NCBI RefSeq assembly: GCF_011601275.1
Contig: NZ_JAAOLY010000001.1
Coordinates: forward strand, 533,429 to 597,428
Direction of reading: 5' to 3'
From: Janthinobacterium lividum
GTDB taxonomy: Bacteria; Pseudomonadota; Gammaproteobacteria; Burkholderiales; Burkholderiaceae_D
DNA: 64,000 nucleotides
Positions 46,218 to 54,590 of this stretch are shown in pieces. Under the pieces are notes generated by a model. That model did not search any database. It saw only the letters and a program-made list of their open reading frames with translations, and was not told the DNA's origin. Position numbers and translations under genes: made by a program. Every line of letters starts with the position of its first letter. Positions within the stretch are counted from its first letter, which is position 1.

Positions 46218-47840
46218 TTACATGCGGAATACGCCGAACTTCGTGTCCGGGATTTCGGCGTTGAGCGCTGCCGACAGGCCCAGGCCCAGCACCATGCGGG
46301 TGTCGGCCGGGTCGATCACGCCGTCGTCCCACAGGCGCGCGGTGGCGTAGTACGGGTGGCCCTGGTGCTCGTATTGATCCTTGATCGGCTGCTTGAAGGC
46401 CGCTTCCTCGTCCGCGCTCCATGCGCCGCCCTTGCCTTCGATGCCGTCGCGCTTGACGGTCGCCAGCACGGAAGCGGCCTGGTCGCCGCCCATGACGGAA
46501 ATGCGCGCATTCGGCCACATCCACATGAAACGTGGGGAAAACGCGCGGCCGCACATGCCGTAATTGCCGGCGCCGAAGCTGCCGCCGATGATGACCGTGA
46601 ACTTCGGCACGGCGGCCGTGGCGACAGCCGTCACCATCTTGGCGCCGTTGCGGGCGATGCCCTCGTTTTCGTATTTGCGGCCCACCATGAAGCCCGTGAT
46701 ATTTTGCAAAAACACGAGCGGGATCTTGCGCTGGCAGCACAATTCGATGAAATGTGTGCCTTTCAGCGCCGATTCCGAGAACAAGATGCCGTTGTTGGCG
46801 ATGATGCCGACTTTGACGCCATAGATATGCGCAAAGCCGCAGATCAGGGTGGTGCCGTAGCGGGCCTTGAATTCGTCGAAATCGCTGCCGTCGACGATGC
46901 GCGCGATCACTTCGCGTACATCGAAGGGCTTGCGCGTATCGACGGGGATCACGCCATACAGTTCCTGCGTCGGGTATTTCGGTTCGACGGATGCGCGCAA
47001 GTCCATCTGCTGCGGTTTTTTGCGGTTCAGGTTCGAGACGATGGTGCGCGCCAGCGACAGCGCGTGCAGATCGTTCTGCGCCAGATGGTCGACCACGCCG
47101 GACAAGCGCGTATGCACGTCGCCGCCGCCCAGGTCTTCTGCCGTCACCACTTCCCCGGTGGCCGCTTTTACCAGCGGCGGGCCGCCGAGGAAAATCGTGC
47201 CCTGCTCCTTGACGATGATCGATTCGTCGCTCATGGCCGGCACGTAGGCGCCGCCGGCCGTGCAAGAACCCATCACGACGGCGATTTGCGGAATGCCCTT
47301 GGCCGACAGGTTCGCCTGGTTGTAGAAGATGCGGCCGAAATGGTCGCGGTCGGGGAAGACGTCGTCCTGGTTCGGCAGATTGGCGCCGCCCGAGTCGACC
47401 AGGTAGATGCACGGCAGGTTGTTCTGGTCGGCGATTTCCTGGGCGCGCAAATGCTTTTTCACCGTCATCGGGTAATACGTGCCGCCCTTGACGGTGGCGT
47501 CGTTGCACACGATGACGCATTCCTGGCCCGAAACCCTGCCGATGCCGGTGATGATGCCGGCGGAAGGGGCCGCATCGACGCCCTTGGCGTCCTGGTACAT
47601 GGCGTAGGCCGCCATCTGGGAAAACTCGAGGAAGGGCGTGCCGGGATCGAGCAGCATCTGCACTCTGTCGCGCGGCAGCAGCTTGCCGCGCGCCAGGTGC
47701 TTGGCGGCAGCCGCTTCGCCGCCGCCGGCCGCGATCTTTTCCACCTTGTCGCGCAAATCGTCGACGATGGATTGCATGGCCGCGGCATTGGCCTTGAAAT
47801 CTTCACTGCGCGGATTGAGTTTGCTTTCGATGTGCGGCAT
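46218..47840 (-). CDS. liuB: Methylcrotonyl-CoA carboxylase carboxyltransferase (beta) subunit
   Basis: Transfers CO2 from carboxybiotin to 3-methylcrotonyl-CoA, 540 residues. The crotonase-like halves show [56 protein letters not shown] and [21 protein letters not shown] strong AAAAAGGAACC ribosome-binding site precedes the ATG. It is the first gene of the long minus-strand operon, 40 bases after the YchJ gene. Neither an isovaleryl-CoA dehydrogenase nor a LiuR regulator is visible in the window. Confidence 0.95.
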   Translation of the reverse strand: MPHIESKLNPRSEDFKANAAAMQSIVDDLRDKVEKIAAGGGEAAAAKHLARGKLLPRDRVQMLLDPGTPFLEFSQMAAYAMYQDAKGVDAAPSAGIITGIGRVSGQECVIVCNDATVKGGTYYPMTVKKHLRAQEIADQNNLPCIYLVDSGGANLPNQDDVFPDRDHFGRIFYNQANLSAKGIPQIAVVMGSCTAGGAYVPAMSDESIIVKEQGTIFLGGPPLVKAATGEVVTAEDLGGGDVHTRLSGVVDHLAQNDLHALSLARTIVSNLNRKKPQQMDLRASVEPKYPTQELYGVIPVDTRKPFDVREVIARIVDGSDFDEFKARYGTTLICGFAHIYGVKVGIIANNGILFSESALKGTHFIELCCQRKIPLVFLQNITGFMVGRKYENEGIARNGAKMVTAVATAAVPKFTVIIGGSFGAGNYGMCGRAFSPRFMWMWPNARISVMGGDQAASVLATVKRDGIEGKGGAWSADEEAAFKQPIKDQYEHQGHPYYATARLWDDGVIDPADTRMVLGLGLSAALNAEIPDTKFGVFRM

Positions 47841-47880
47841 TGCGGTTCCTTTTTATTATCGCCCGGTCTCTCGGGTCGCG

Positions 47881-48333
47881 CTATTCGGGAAAACTGCCGT
47901 CGAGATAAAACCAGCGCAGGGCGCCATCACCGCTCTTGTCCGCCTCGCGCACGAAGCGGCTCACTTCATGCAGGCGATGCGCGCGGCCGTTGACCTTGTA
48001 GCGGGCCACGAATTCCACGCTGTCGCGGTGTATCTCTTCGGCTTGATCTGCTGATACTGCTTTACGTTGACGTAAACGTAAAGCAGATTTTACCTCAAGT
48101 CCCAGCCAGTGGACTTTTTCTTCTTCGGCAAATAAAGCGTCGGTGGGACGGGTGCTGGCATGCCAGGTGGCAAGCAGATACGGTTCGTCTCGCAAGGTAA
48201 ACGCCGTGTAGCGCGAACGCATCAGGATTTCGGCCGTGGGCGGCAAGGCATCGCCCGCGATATACGGGCCGCAGCAGCTGGCGTAGGAGGCGCCGCCACA
48301 GGGGCAGGCGGCAGATGTCGAGAGTGTGGGCAT
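47881..48333 (-). CDS. YchJ/UPF0225 family protein with an inserted palindrome
   Basis: A 150-residue protein with an N-terminal cysteine-rich motif CPCGGASYASCCGPYIAG (SEC-C-like, probably zinc binding) and a nuclear-transport-factor-2-like domain (ILMRSRYTAFTLRDEPYLLA, HWLGLEV, VEFVARYKVNG). The family is normally shorter here: between HWLGLEV and SVEFVARYK there is an extra stretch KSALRLRQRKAVSADQAEEI that is partly encoded by a perfect inverted repeat (48057-48086). The reading frame stays open. The start at 48333 is the first ATG that gives the family N-terminus MPTLSTSAACP. Confidence 0.88.
   Translation of the reverse strand: MPTLSTSAACPCGGASYASCCGPYIAGDALPPTAEILMRSRYTAFTLRDEPYLLATWHASTRPTDALFAEEEKVHWLGLEVKSALRLRQRKAVSADQAEEIHRDSVEFVARYKVNGRAHRLHEVSRFVREADKSGDGALRWFYLDGSFPE
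48057..48086. repeat. Perfect 12-base inverted repeat inside the YchJ gene
   Basis: CTGCTTTACGTT (48057-48068) and AACGTAAAGCAG (48075-48086) are perfectly complementary across a six-base spacer GACGTA. It is AT-richer than its surroundings and encodes residues in an insertion relative to family members. Confidence 0.85.
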
Positions 48334-48413
48334 GCGCTGGCAAATAGGGAACTGAAAAGTTCCGCAATTATCCGCCATAACGGCGGCGCCGGTCGCCGCT
48401 GCCGCCGGTCCGC

Positions 48414-49661
48414 CTATTTTTTAGGCGCGAGGAAGTCCAGCGCGAACGGCGGCGCCTTGCCGGCCATCAGGTCGGCCAGGATGCGCGCCGTGCCGGCGGC
48501 AAAGGTAAAGCCCAGCGGGCCATGGCCAACGTTCAGCCACAAGTTCGCCACTTTGCTGGCGCCCACCAGCGGCGCGCTGTTCGGCGTGGCGGGGCGCAGG
48601 CCGGCCCAGGCCGTGGCCTGGTCGTAGTCGGCGCCGTGCGGCATGGCTTCGCGCGCCAGCCGCGTCAGGCCGGCGATGCGGCCCCAGTCGATGCTGTTGT
48701 CGGCGCCCACCATGTCGACCATGGCGGCCACGCGCAAGTCGCCACCGATGCGCGCATACAGCACCTTGCGTTCGAAATCCGTGATGCTGATCTCGGGCGC
48801 GCGGTGCTGGGCGCGGATGGGCGCCGTCAGGCTGTAGCCCTTCAGCGGATACAGGGGCAGGTAGATGCCCGCCGTGGCGGCCAGGTCGCGGCTCTGGATG
48901 CCGGCCGCCAGCACATAGTGATCCGCTTGCAGCAAGCCCAGGCTGGTGTCGACGCCAGTGATCCTGCCCTTGTGCGTGACGAGGCGGCGCGCCTCGCCTT
49001 TTAATATGAGCGAACAATTCGGATGCTGCAGCAGGCGCGCTTCCAGCGCCAGGCAAAAGGCGTGGCAATCGGCTACCGCTTCGCCCTGCGTAAAGATGCC
49101 ACCCGCCAGGGAATCCCGCAAGGCGGCCAGCGCCGGTTCGCGCTGCGCGGCTTCCAGCGGCGACAAGACGATGCGCGCCTCTTCCGATTCGGGCCGCGCC
49201 ACGGCACGCTGGAAGATAGCGGGCGAGCGGTAGACGATGAGCTTGCCCGCATCGCGGCGCGCATACGCTTCCGGCGGCACGGTCAATTCCAGCTGGGCCA
49301 TGCCGGCGCGGCTCCATTCTCCCAGTTGCAGCAGCTTGGCCGTCGTGCGGGCGTTGCTGGCGCTGTTGCAATTGCGCAGGAAGCTGGACAACCAGCGCCA
49401 CTGGCGCCAGTCGGCCTCGGGACGGAAGCGCAGCGGACCATCTTTCTGCAGCAGCCATTGCAGGGCCTTGAAGGGCACGCCCGCGTCCGCCAGCGGTGCC
49501 ACATAGCGATAGCTGAGCTGGCCGCCATTGCGGTAGCTGGCGGCGATCGCCACCTGTTCATTGCGTTCCAGTAAGGTGACCTTGTAGCCGGCCTCGGCCA
49601 GCCACCAGGCCGATGTCAGACCGACGACGCCGCCGCCGATGATGATGACTTGTTGCTGCAT
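48414..49661 (-). CDS. dadA: D-amino acid dehydrogenase small-subunit-like FAD oxidoreductase
   Basis: A 415-residue FAD-dependent dehydrogenase that deaminates D-amino acids such as D-alanine and feeds electrons to the respiratory chain. It starts MQQQVIIIGGGVVGLTSAWW, a Rossmann dinucleotide motif, with LLERNEQVAIAASYRNGGQL, and near the C-terminus the DadA-type GLRPATPNSAPLVGASKVAN and NVGHGPLGFTFAAGTARIL. No alanine racemase (dadX) neighbour is present. It lies alone on the minus strand. A link to D-alanine from wall turnover is inferred from its surroundings. Confidence 0.88.
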   Translation of the reverse strand: MQQQVIIIGGGVVGLTSAWWLAEAGYKVTLLERNEQVAIAASYRNGGQLSYRYVAPLADAGVPFKALQWLLQKDGPLRFRPEADWRQWRWLSSFLRNCNSASNARTTAKLLQLGEWSRAGMAQLELTVPPEAYARRDAGKLIVYRSPAIFQRAVARPESEEARIVLSPLEAAQREPALAALRDSLAGGIFTQGEAVADCHAFCLALEARLLQHPNCSLILKGEARRLVTHKGRITGVDTSLGLLQADHYVLAAGIQSRDLAATAGIYLPLYPLKGYSLTAPIRAQHRAPEISITDFERKVLYARIGGDLRVAAMVDMVGADNSIDWGRIAGLTRLAREAMPHGADYDQATAWAGLRPATPNSAPLVGASKVANLWLNVGHGPLGFTFAAGTARILADLMAGKAPPFALDFLAPKK

Positions 49662-49781
49662 GTTGCCTCGCTGCGTTGCGCTCCCATGGTGCGGGAGCAT
49701 TCGGGACGAGCTTAGAGGCTGGCCGTCAACGCAGCCAATGAAACATCATGGTGCAGCCATAACTTTCAGGAATGCACCATT

Positions 49782-51110
49782 TCAAGGCAAGGGCTGATTG
49801 TTGTCAATCGCACCACGGTATAGCGCGGTGAGTATCAATTCCTCGCTGCGCCCCATGGCGGAATACGTGCCCGGATAGCGTTCCGGATCGCTGCCCGTGC
49901 CGCCCACCAGCATCACCATGCCGTTCCTGTTCTTGAAATCGAGCACGAAGGCGGAGACGAGGCCATACGCGTCGCCCAGGTGGCCCACGGCCGTGAAGCT
50001 GGCGCCCTCGACCAGACGGTTGCCCTGCCCGGCCACCGCATCGAACTGCTGGTTGCCCAGGCCCCAGGCGCGGTACAGGCCCCGTTCGCTGTCGCCATTG
50101 CTGGCATCGGGCGCCAGCTGCCATTGGCGGCCAAACATCAAGGCGATGCTGGCCGGCTGCAATAGCTGCGTATTCCGGTAGCGGCCGCCGTCGAGCAGCA
50201 TCTGCATGACCTTGCCCAGTCCCGCGGCGGAAATGCGCAAGCCGCCCGTGGGACTGAAGACGGTGGCGTTGCTGCCGATCACATAACGCTCGATGCCGGC
50301 CGGCGGGCGCTGGTAAAAATCGTCGGCCTGGGCGATCCATGGCCCTTGCGGCTGCCAGGTTTCCGTGTCCAGGGTGCGCTTGCGGTACAGGGTGGCCGTG
50401 TTCGCCACGTCCTCTGCCGGGAATGCGGCCGGATTGTAGCCGCCGCGCACATCGAGCGGATCAAGCAGCAGGCGCCGCATCAGCAAATCGAAGCGCTCTC
50501 CCGTGACTTTTTCCATCACGGTGCCGATCACGCCCCAGTTCAGGTTGGCATACGTAAAATAGCGGCCCGGCGCCGTTTGCTTGTCCCACATGCTGTCGCC
50601 GCCAGCCGTAAACACGTCGCGCAGGCTGCGTTCCGGCCCCCATGCATAGCCGCCCGCGTCGCGCAGCGAGGAAGTGTGGCTGAGCAGGCTGCGCAAGGTC
50701 AGCGCTTGCTGGGGGAAATGCGGGTTGCGCAGGGAAAAGCCCAGGTAGATCCCCACGTCCTGGTCCAGGCTCAGTTTGCCCTGCTCGACCAGCCGCATCA
50801 GGCCCAGGGTGGTCATCATCTTTGAAACCGAGGCGATGCGGAACAGGGTGGCCGGCGTCACGGGCAAGCTGTCCGCCGGCGTGGCGCCGATGTGCCGGTC
50901 GCCGAATTGCTGCTGATACGACACCTTGCCGTGGCGGATGGCCAGCACGGAAAGGCTGGCCAGCGGGTGGGCCGCATCGTCGACGATGGCCGATAGCGTG
51001 GCATCGAGCGCGCGCTGCTGGTCGTTGCCGCCACCGGGCGGGGCGGCCAGCGCGCTCCAGGTCGTGCCCAGCAGCAGCAAGCCCAGCAAACCCGTCATTT
51101 TATTGTGCAT
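49782..51110 (-). CDS. Exported beta-lactamase-family serine hydrolase (class C / AmpH-like)
   Basis: A 442-residue penicillin-binding-protein-like hydrolase. The signal peptide runs to about residue 23 (SALAAPPGG). The catalytic SxxK is SVSKM (IASVSKMMTTLGLM) and the YxN motif is YANLN; a late glycine-rich segment (VGHLGDAYGLV) occupies the KTG position. Such enzymes act as D-alanyl-D-alanine carboxypeptidases, endopeptidases or esterases; the substrate is not clear. It is divergent from the GntR gene at 51337. The start at 51110 (MHNKMTGLLG) is preferred over an upstream ATG. Confidence 0.85.
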   Translation of the reverse strand: MHNKMTGLLGLLLLGTTWSALAAPPGGGNDQQRALDATLSAIVDDAAHPLASLSVLAIRHGKVSYQQQFGDRHIGATPADSLPVTPATLFRIASVSKMMTTLGLMRLVEQGKLSLDQDVGIYLGFSLRNPHFPQQALTLRSLLSHTSSLRDAGGYAWGPERSLRDVFTAGGDSMWDKQTAPGRYFTYANLNWGVIGTVMEKVTGERFDLLMRRLLLDPLDVRGGYNPAAFPAEDVANTATLYRKRTLDTETWQPQGPWIAQADDFYQRPPAGIERYVIGSNATVFSPTGGLRISAAGLGKVMQMLLDGGRYRNTQLLQPASIALMFGRQWQLAPDASNGDSERGLYRAWGLGNQQFDAVAGQGNRLVEGASFTAVGHLGDAYGLVSAFVLDFKNRNGMVMLVGGTGSDPERYPGTYSAMGRSEELILTALYRGAIDNNQPLP

Positions 51111-51336
51111 GTTTCCTGTTTCACGGCGTAGTGGAGGCATCGCCAGCATAGGGCGGGATGCTTCACGACGCCAATGAAAATTGCATATTTATCTATAATG
51201 CAAAGCTATACGTACGGTAAAACATTGTTTTTTTAAATGTATAACCGTTATTTATGGTCATTTTCCATTTATTCATGGGTGGACGGGCTACGCACAAGCG
51301 CCATCGCTATTACACTAGGAGGACAAGGAGAACTGT
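51111..51336. promoter_or_regulatory. AT-rich divergent control region of the serine hydrolase and GntR genes
   Basis: The 226-base gap is strikingly AT-rich between about 51180 and 51280. It contains TTGCAT (51181-51186) facing ATGCAA (51198-51203), ATAACCGTTAT (51241-51251, a perfect palindrome about one base) and a CGTACG palindrome (51211-51216). These are plausible binding sites for the GntR protein, but which, if any, it uses is unknown. Confidence 0.5.
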
Positions 51337-52077
51337 ATGAGCCAGACCAGCGTAGAACTCAAGGTCGATTTAAATGACAATTCGCCTTTATATATGCAGA
51401 TCGCCCGCAAGTTGAGCGATGACGTACGCAACGGCCGCTACCAGGTAGACCAGGCCCTGCCATCCGAACGTACCCTGTCCGAACTGCTCGACGTATCGCG
51501 CGTGACCGCCCGCAAGGCCATCGACCAGCTCGTCGAGCAAGGCCTCGTCGTGCGCCGCCGCGGTTCGGGCAACTATATTGCCCCGCGCATCGAACAGCCG
51601 CTGTCGAACCTGTCGAGCTTTTCCGAGCAACTGCAGCAGCGCGGCTACCGCCCCGGTTCGCGCTGGCTCAAGCGCGAAGTTGTCATCGCCAGCAGCGATG
51701 AACAGCTGAGCCTGGGCCTGGCGCAGAACACGAAAGTGGCGCGCCTGGAGCGCTTGCGCCTGGCCGACGATGTGGTGATGGCGTATGAGGTGAGCGTGCT
51801 GCCGTTCAGCGTGGTGCCGGACCCGGACGCCATGGGCGATTCGCTGTATGAATACTTGAGCAGCATCAAGAAGGCCCCCGTGCGCGCCTTGCAGCACATC
51901 CGCGCCATGAATGCGACGGACGTGCTGGCCAAGCAACTGGGCATCCCCGATGGCCAGGCCGTGCTGTTCATCACGCGCATCGCCTACCTGGAGACGGGCG
52001 AAGCGGTGGAACTCACGCATTCGTATTGTCGCAGCGACCATTACGACTTTGTCGCCGAAATGCGCCGCGCGCCATAA
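51337..52077 (+). CDS. GntR/HutC-family regulator (UTRA domain)
   Basis: A 246-residue repressor. The GntR winged helix is at about residues 15-80 (DNSPLYMQIARKLSDDVRNG, LPSERTLSELLDVSRVTARK), and the UTRA ligand domain follows with LSNLSSFSEQLQQRGYRPGS and a C-terminal VELTHSYCRSDHYDFVAEM. UTRA regulators of this type often sense amino-sugar phosphates such as GlcNAc-6-phosphate (NagR, DasR). Its nearness to murQ (2.5 kb) and to the divergent hydrolase suggests control of wall-fragment use; that is inference. Its stop is two bases from a convergent gene. Confidence 0.9.
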   Translation: MSQTSVELKVDLNDNSPLYMQIARKLSDDVRNGRYQVDQALPSERTLSELLDVSRVTARKAIDQLVEQGLVVRRRGSGNYIAPRIEQPLSNLSSFSEQLQQRGYRPGSRWLKREVVIASSDEQLSLGLAQNTKVARLERLRLADDVVMAYEVSVLPFSVVPDPDAMGDSLYEYLSSIKKAPVRALQHIRAMNATDVLAKQLGIPDGQAVLFITRIAYLETGEAVELTHSYCRSDHYDFVAEMRRAP

Positions 52078-52079
52078 AC

Positions 52080-53213
52080 TTACTGCTCGATCAGGCGGAT
52101 CATGGATTCCGCCACGCCGACGGACGACTCCCAGCTCATGCCGGTCACCAGCCGGCCATCGACCTCGACGTGGCTCTGTCCGTTGGCGCCGTGCCTGAAT
52201 ATGCCGCCATGGCGCTTGATGCTGCCTTCCGCCGAAAAGGGATAGGCCTTGTAGATCGGCGATTCCTTGTTGAGAAACGCATCGGGAAACGAGGTCAGCG
52301 TCTTGCCCTGGATGAGGAAAGTACCGTCGCTGAGCTTCAGGTTCTTGATGCCCTCGGTGCCCTGGCAGATGGCCGCGATCACTCCGCCTTGTTGTTCGTA
52401 GATACGCAAGGCGATGTCCTGCAGCGGCTTGTTGTCCGGGACGCCGACGATGGCCGCGCCGCCGCCGACGAAAGCCATGCCCGCGTACTCGTCTGCCCTG
52501 ACCTCGGCGACGGGCCTGGTATGGGCCAGTGCCCACATGAAATCACTGTCGTACAGATGCTGCTTGAGCAGCGCGTCCGACGTGACGATCATTTCCAATG
52601 GAACGGCGCCACCCTCGGGACTGACGAAGTCGACCGCGTACCCTGCTTTGCGAAAGGCATCATAGGCATAGGCCAGCTCGGGAAAATTATTGCCAGCGTT
52701 AATTTTCGTGCCGGGATATTGATGCACGTTCGACACGACCAGCAGCACCTTGCGTGCGTGGCGCGGGGCTGCTGGCTCGCGATCGGCCGACTTGCTGATG
52801 ATCTTCCAGTTGCCGGCGATCTTTTTCAAAAGGAAGACATCCACATAGCGCACCCCTTGCTGGGGAATGTGGATCTCGGCCTTGGCGGTGGCCACCTTGC
52901 CGCTCACCTCCACCTTGATCAGCCGCCCGTGGCGCCCATTGAATTGCCCTTTTTTCTCCTCACTAAAGAGTTTGGCATATTCCGGACCGCTCAACTGCCA
53001 TTGCGTATCGTCTTTACCGTCCAGGTAAAGGCGGGCGTTGGCATAGAAGGCCTGGTTGATCTCGTCCTGTACATTGAAGCTGGTGCCATGCAGATACAAG
53101 CGTACGGTTTCCCGAATGGCATTTTCGTCCTGGTCCGCGGTGGCGGCGGTGCCGACGGCGGAGATGCAAAACAAGCAACAGGCGAGTATCGTTCGCACTA
53201 AAAACTGAATCAT
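52080..53213 (-). CDS. Exported lumazine-binding/SnoaL-like and DJ-1/PfpI fusion protein
   Basis: A 377-residue secreted protein. The signal peptide ends near residue 26 (VGTAATADQDE). An N-terminal domain (about 28-150: AIRETVRLYLHGTSFNVQDE, FLLKKIAGNWKIISK) is a NTF2-like putative lumazine-binding domain. The C-terminal domain (about 158-377) is DJ-1/PfpI class-I-glutaminase-like with KVLLVVSNVHQYPGTKINAG and the nucleophile elbow AAICQGTEGI. The residue after the cysteine is glutamine where hydrolase members have histidine. The start at 53213 has AGGG eight bases upstream. It follows a membrane AraC regulator. Confidence 0.85.
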   Translation of the reverse strand: MIQFLVRTILACCLFCISAVGTAATADQDENAIRETVRLYLHGTSFNVQDEINQAFYANARLYLDGKDDTQWQLSGPEYAKLFSEEKKGQFNGRHGRLIKVEVSGKVATAKAEIHIPQQGVRYVDVFLLKKIAGNWKIISKSADREPAAPRHARKVLLVVSNVHQYPGTKINAGNNFPELAYAYDAFRKAGYAVDFVSPEGGAVPLEMIVTSDALLKQHLYDSDFMWALAHTRPVAEVRADEYAGMAFVGGGAAIVGVPDNKPLQDIALRIYEQQGGVIAAICQGTEGIKNLKLSDGTFLIQGKTLTSFPDAFLNKESPIYKAYPFSAEGSIKRHGGIFRHGANGQSHVEVDGRLVTGMSWESSVGVAESMIRLIEQ

Positions 53214-53355
53214 GGATTTACCCTGCATGTAGAACTGCGTTTATCGGAGCAACGACTATTTCAGGTCGCTGGTGGTCGATAATTTAGCGAAGTGCAGGGG
53301 AATGGATGTCGCCAAACAGGATGTCAGACTCCGGAATGGCGATTCAGGAGTGGTT

Positions 53356-54414
53356 TCATGCGGAAACGGCCCCGGCCGCCTGGCCCGATTGGGCGCGGTA
53401 GCTGGCGGGTGTCTGTCCAGCCACTTTCTTGAAGGTCGAGTAAAAGGTGGAACTGGAGTTGAAGCCGCAGCGCTCGGCAACGATATCCATGTTCAGTTGC
53501 GGTTCGCCGCTCAATACCTGTTTCGCCTCGGCGATACGGAATTCGTTGACGTAAGTAGTGAAGCTCTTGCCCAGCTTGTCATTGAGTACTTGCGACACTT
53601 GCGCCTGCGTACATCCGGCCCGCTTGGCCAGTTGGGCCAGGGTCAGATTCGGATTCAGATAGGATTTCTGCCCGCTCATCTGTTGTTCCAGCGCGGCGAG
53701 CACGGCAAGCCCATCCTCGTGCGCCAGGCGGTTATGCTGGTACTTTTCCTTCGGCTCGGCAGGAGTCGAGGTTTCCTTTCTCAGCAGAAAGACCATGACC
53801 GCGACATGCAGCGAGAAGGTGAACGACAAGGCGCCGACGATATAGGATGTGAACGGCGTGCTCGCGTACGCCGCCAGCATGACACCGCTGCCTGCAAAGA
53901 CGCTCAGCAGGAGCACGCTGCTGGTCGCCATCCGCTGTCCTTCGTTCCGCCATGCACGGCGGCTGTGCCAGAGCAGCCTGGCGGTTGCCAGCAGGTAGCC
54001 TAGCCAGAACACATGAATCGCATGGCTCGACTGGTCCCACACAGAACGATACGCGGAATAGGGAAAGGCAACGCCGATGCCAATGAACAGGAAGGACACG
54101 CCCAGATGCCAACGCCATTGTTGTCCGGCAGGCAGTTGCGTGTGCCCGGCCAAGAAAGAGCGCACATAGAGATAGGTCAAGGGACCGATCAGCAAGCAGG
54201 CCGACAGGCCCAGCTGGCGGAACTCGATGGCGATCGCCGGGTTGAAGAAGAGAAAGGCGGATTTGGCGGTGCGCACCCCGACGGCAAGCAGCAATGCGCC
54301 GAGCATGCAGTCGGCCAGGCAGCGAGGCCGGCGACTGAAAAAATAGACGGCCAGGAAAATGCCGTTGATGGCGCCAAGGGCGCTAAACAGGAACAGCAAT
54401 TGGCGAGCGATCAT
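53356..54414 (-). CDS. Membrane-anchored AraC-family transcriptional regulator
   Basis: A 352-residue protein. The first ~210 residues contain about seven hydrophobic helices (for example LLFLFSALGAINGIFLAVYF and LSACLLIGPLTYLYVRSF), and the C-terminus (about 245-345) is a typical AraC DNA-binding domain: LTLAQLAKRAGCTQAQVSQV, then NMDIVAERCGFNSSSTFYST and FKKVAGQTPASYRAQ. Regulators with a seven-helix module and a cytoplasmic AraC domain occur in several proteobacteria and are poorly characterised. Downstream lies the DJ-1 fusion on the same strand, a likely target. Confidence 0.88.
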   Translation of the reverse strand: MIARQLLFLFSALGAINGIFLAVYFFSRRPRCLADCMLGALLLAVGVRTAKSAFLFFNPAIAIEFRQLGLSACLLIGPLTYLYVRSFLAGHTQLPAGQQWRWHLGVSFLFIGIGVAFPYSAYRSVWDQSSHAIHVFWLGYLLATARLLWHSRRAWRNEGQRMATSSVLLLSVFAGSGVMLAAYASTPFTSYIVGALSFTFSLHVAVMVFLLRKETSTPAEPKEKYQHNRLAHEDGLAVLAALEQQMSGQKSYLNPNLTLAQLAKRAGCTQAQVSQVLNDKLGKSFTTYVNEFRIAEAKQVLSGEPQLNMDIVAERCGFNSSSTFYSTFKKVAGQTPASYRAQSGQAAGAVSA

Positions 54415-54590
54415 GGCGCATGTCGTGGATTAGGGCGTCGAAGCCAAGTATAGACACAAACGGCACCGTACCGAAGTACAAATATCCTGCACCAGCCATA
54501 AACTCCCGTTATGCCCGCCCGTCATCCTTTCATGGCTGATCTTGCTCGTTGGTATTAAACTGGTTTCACCTTCAACCATGTTCTGAAATC

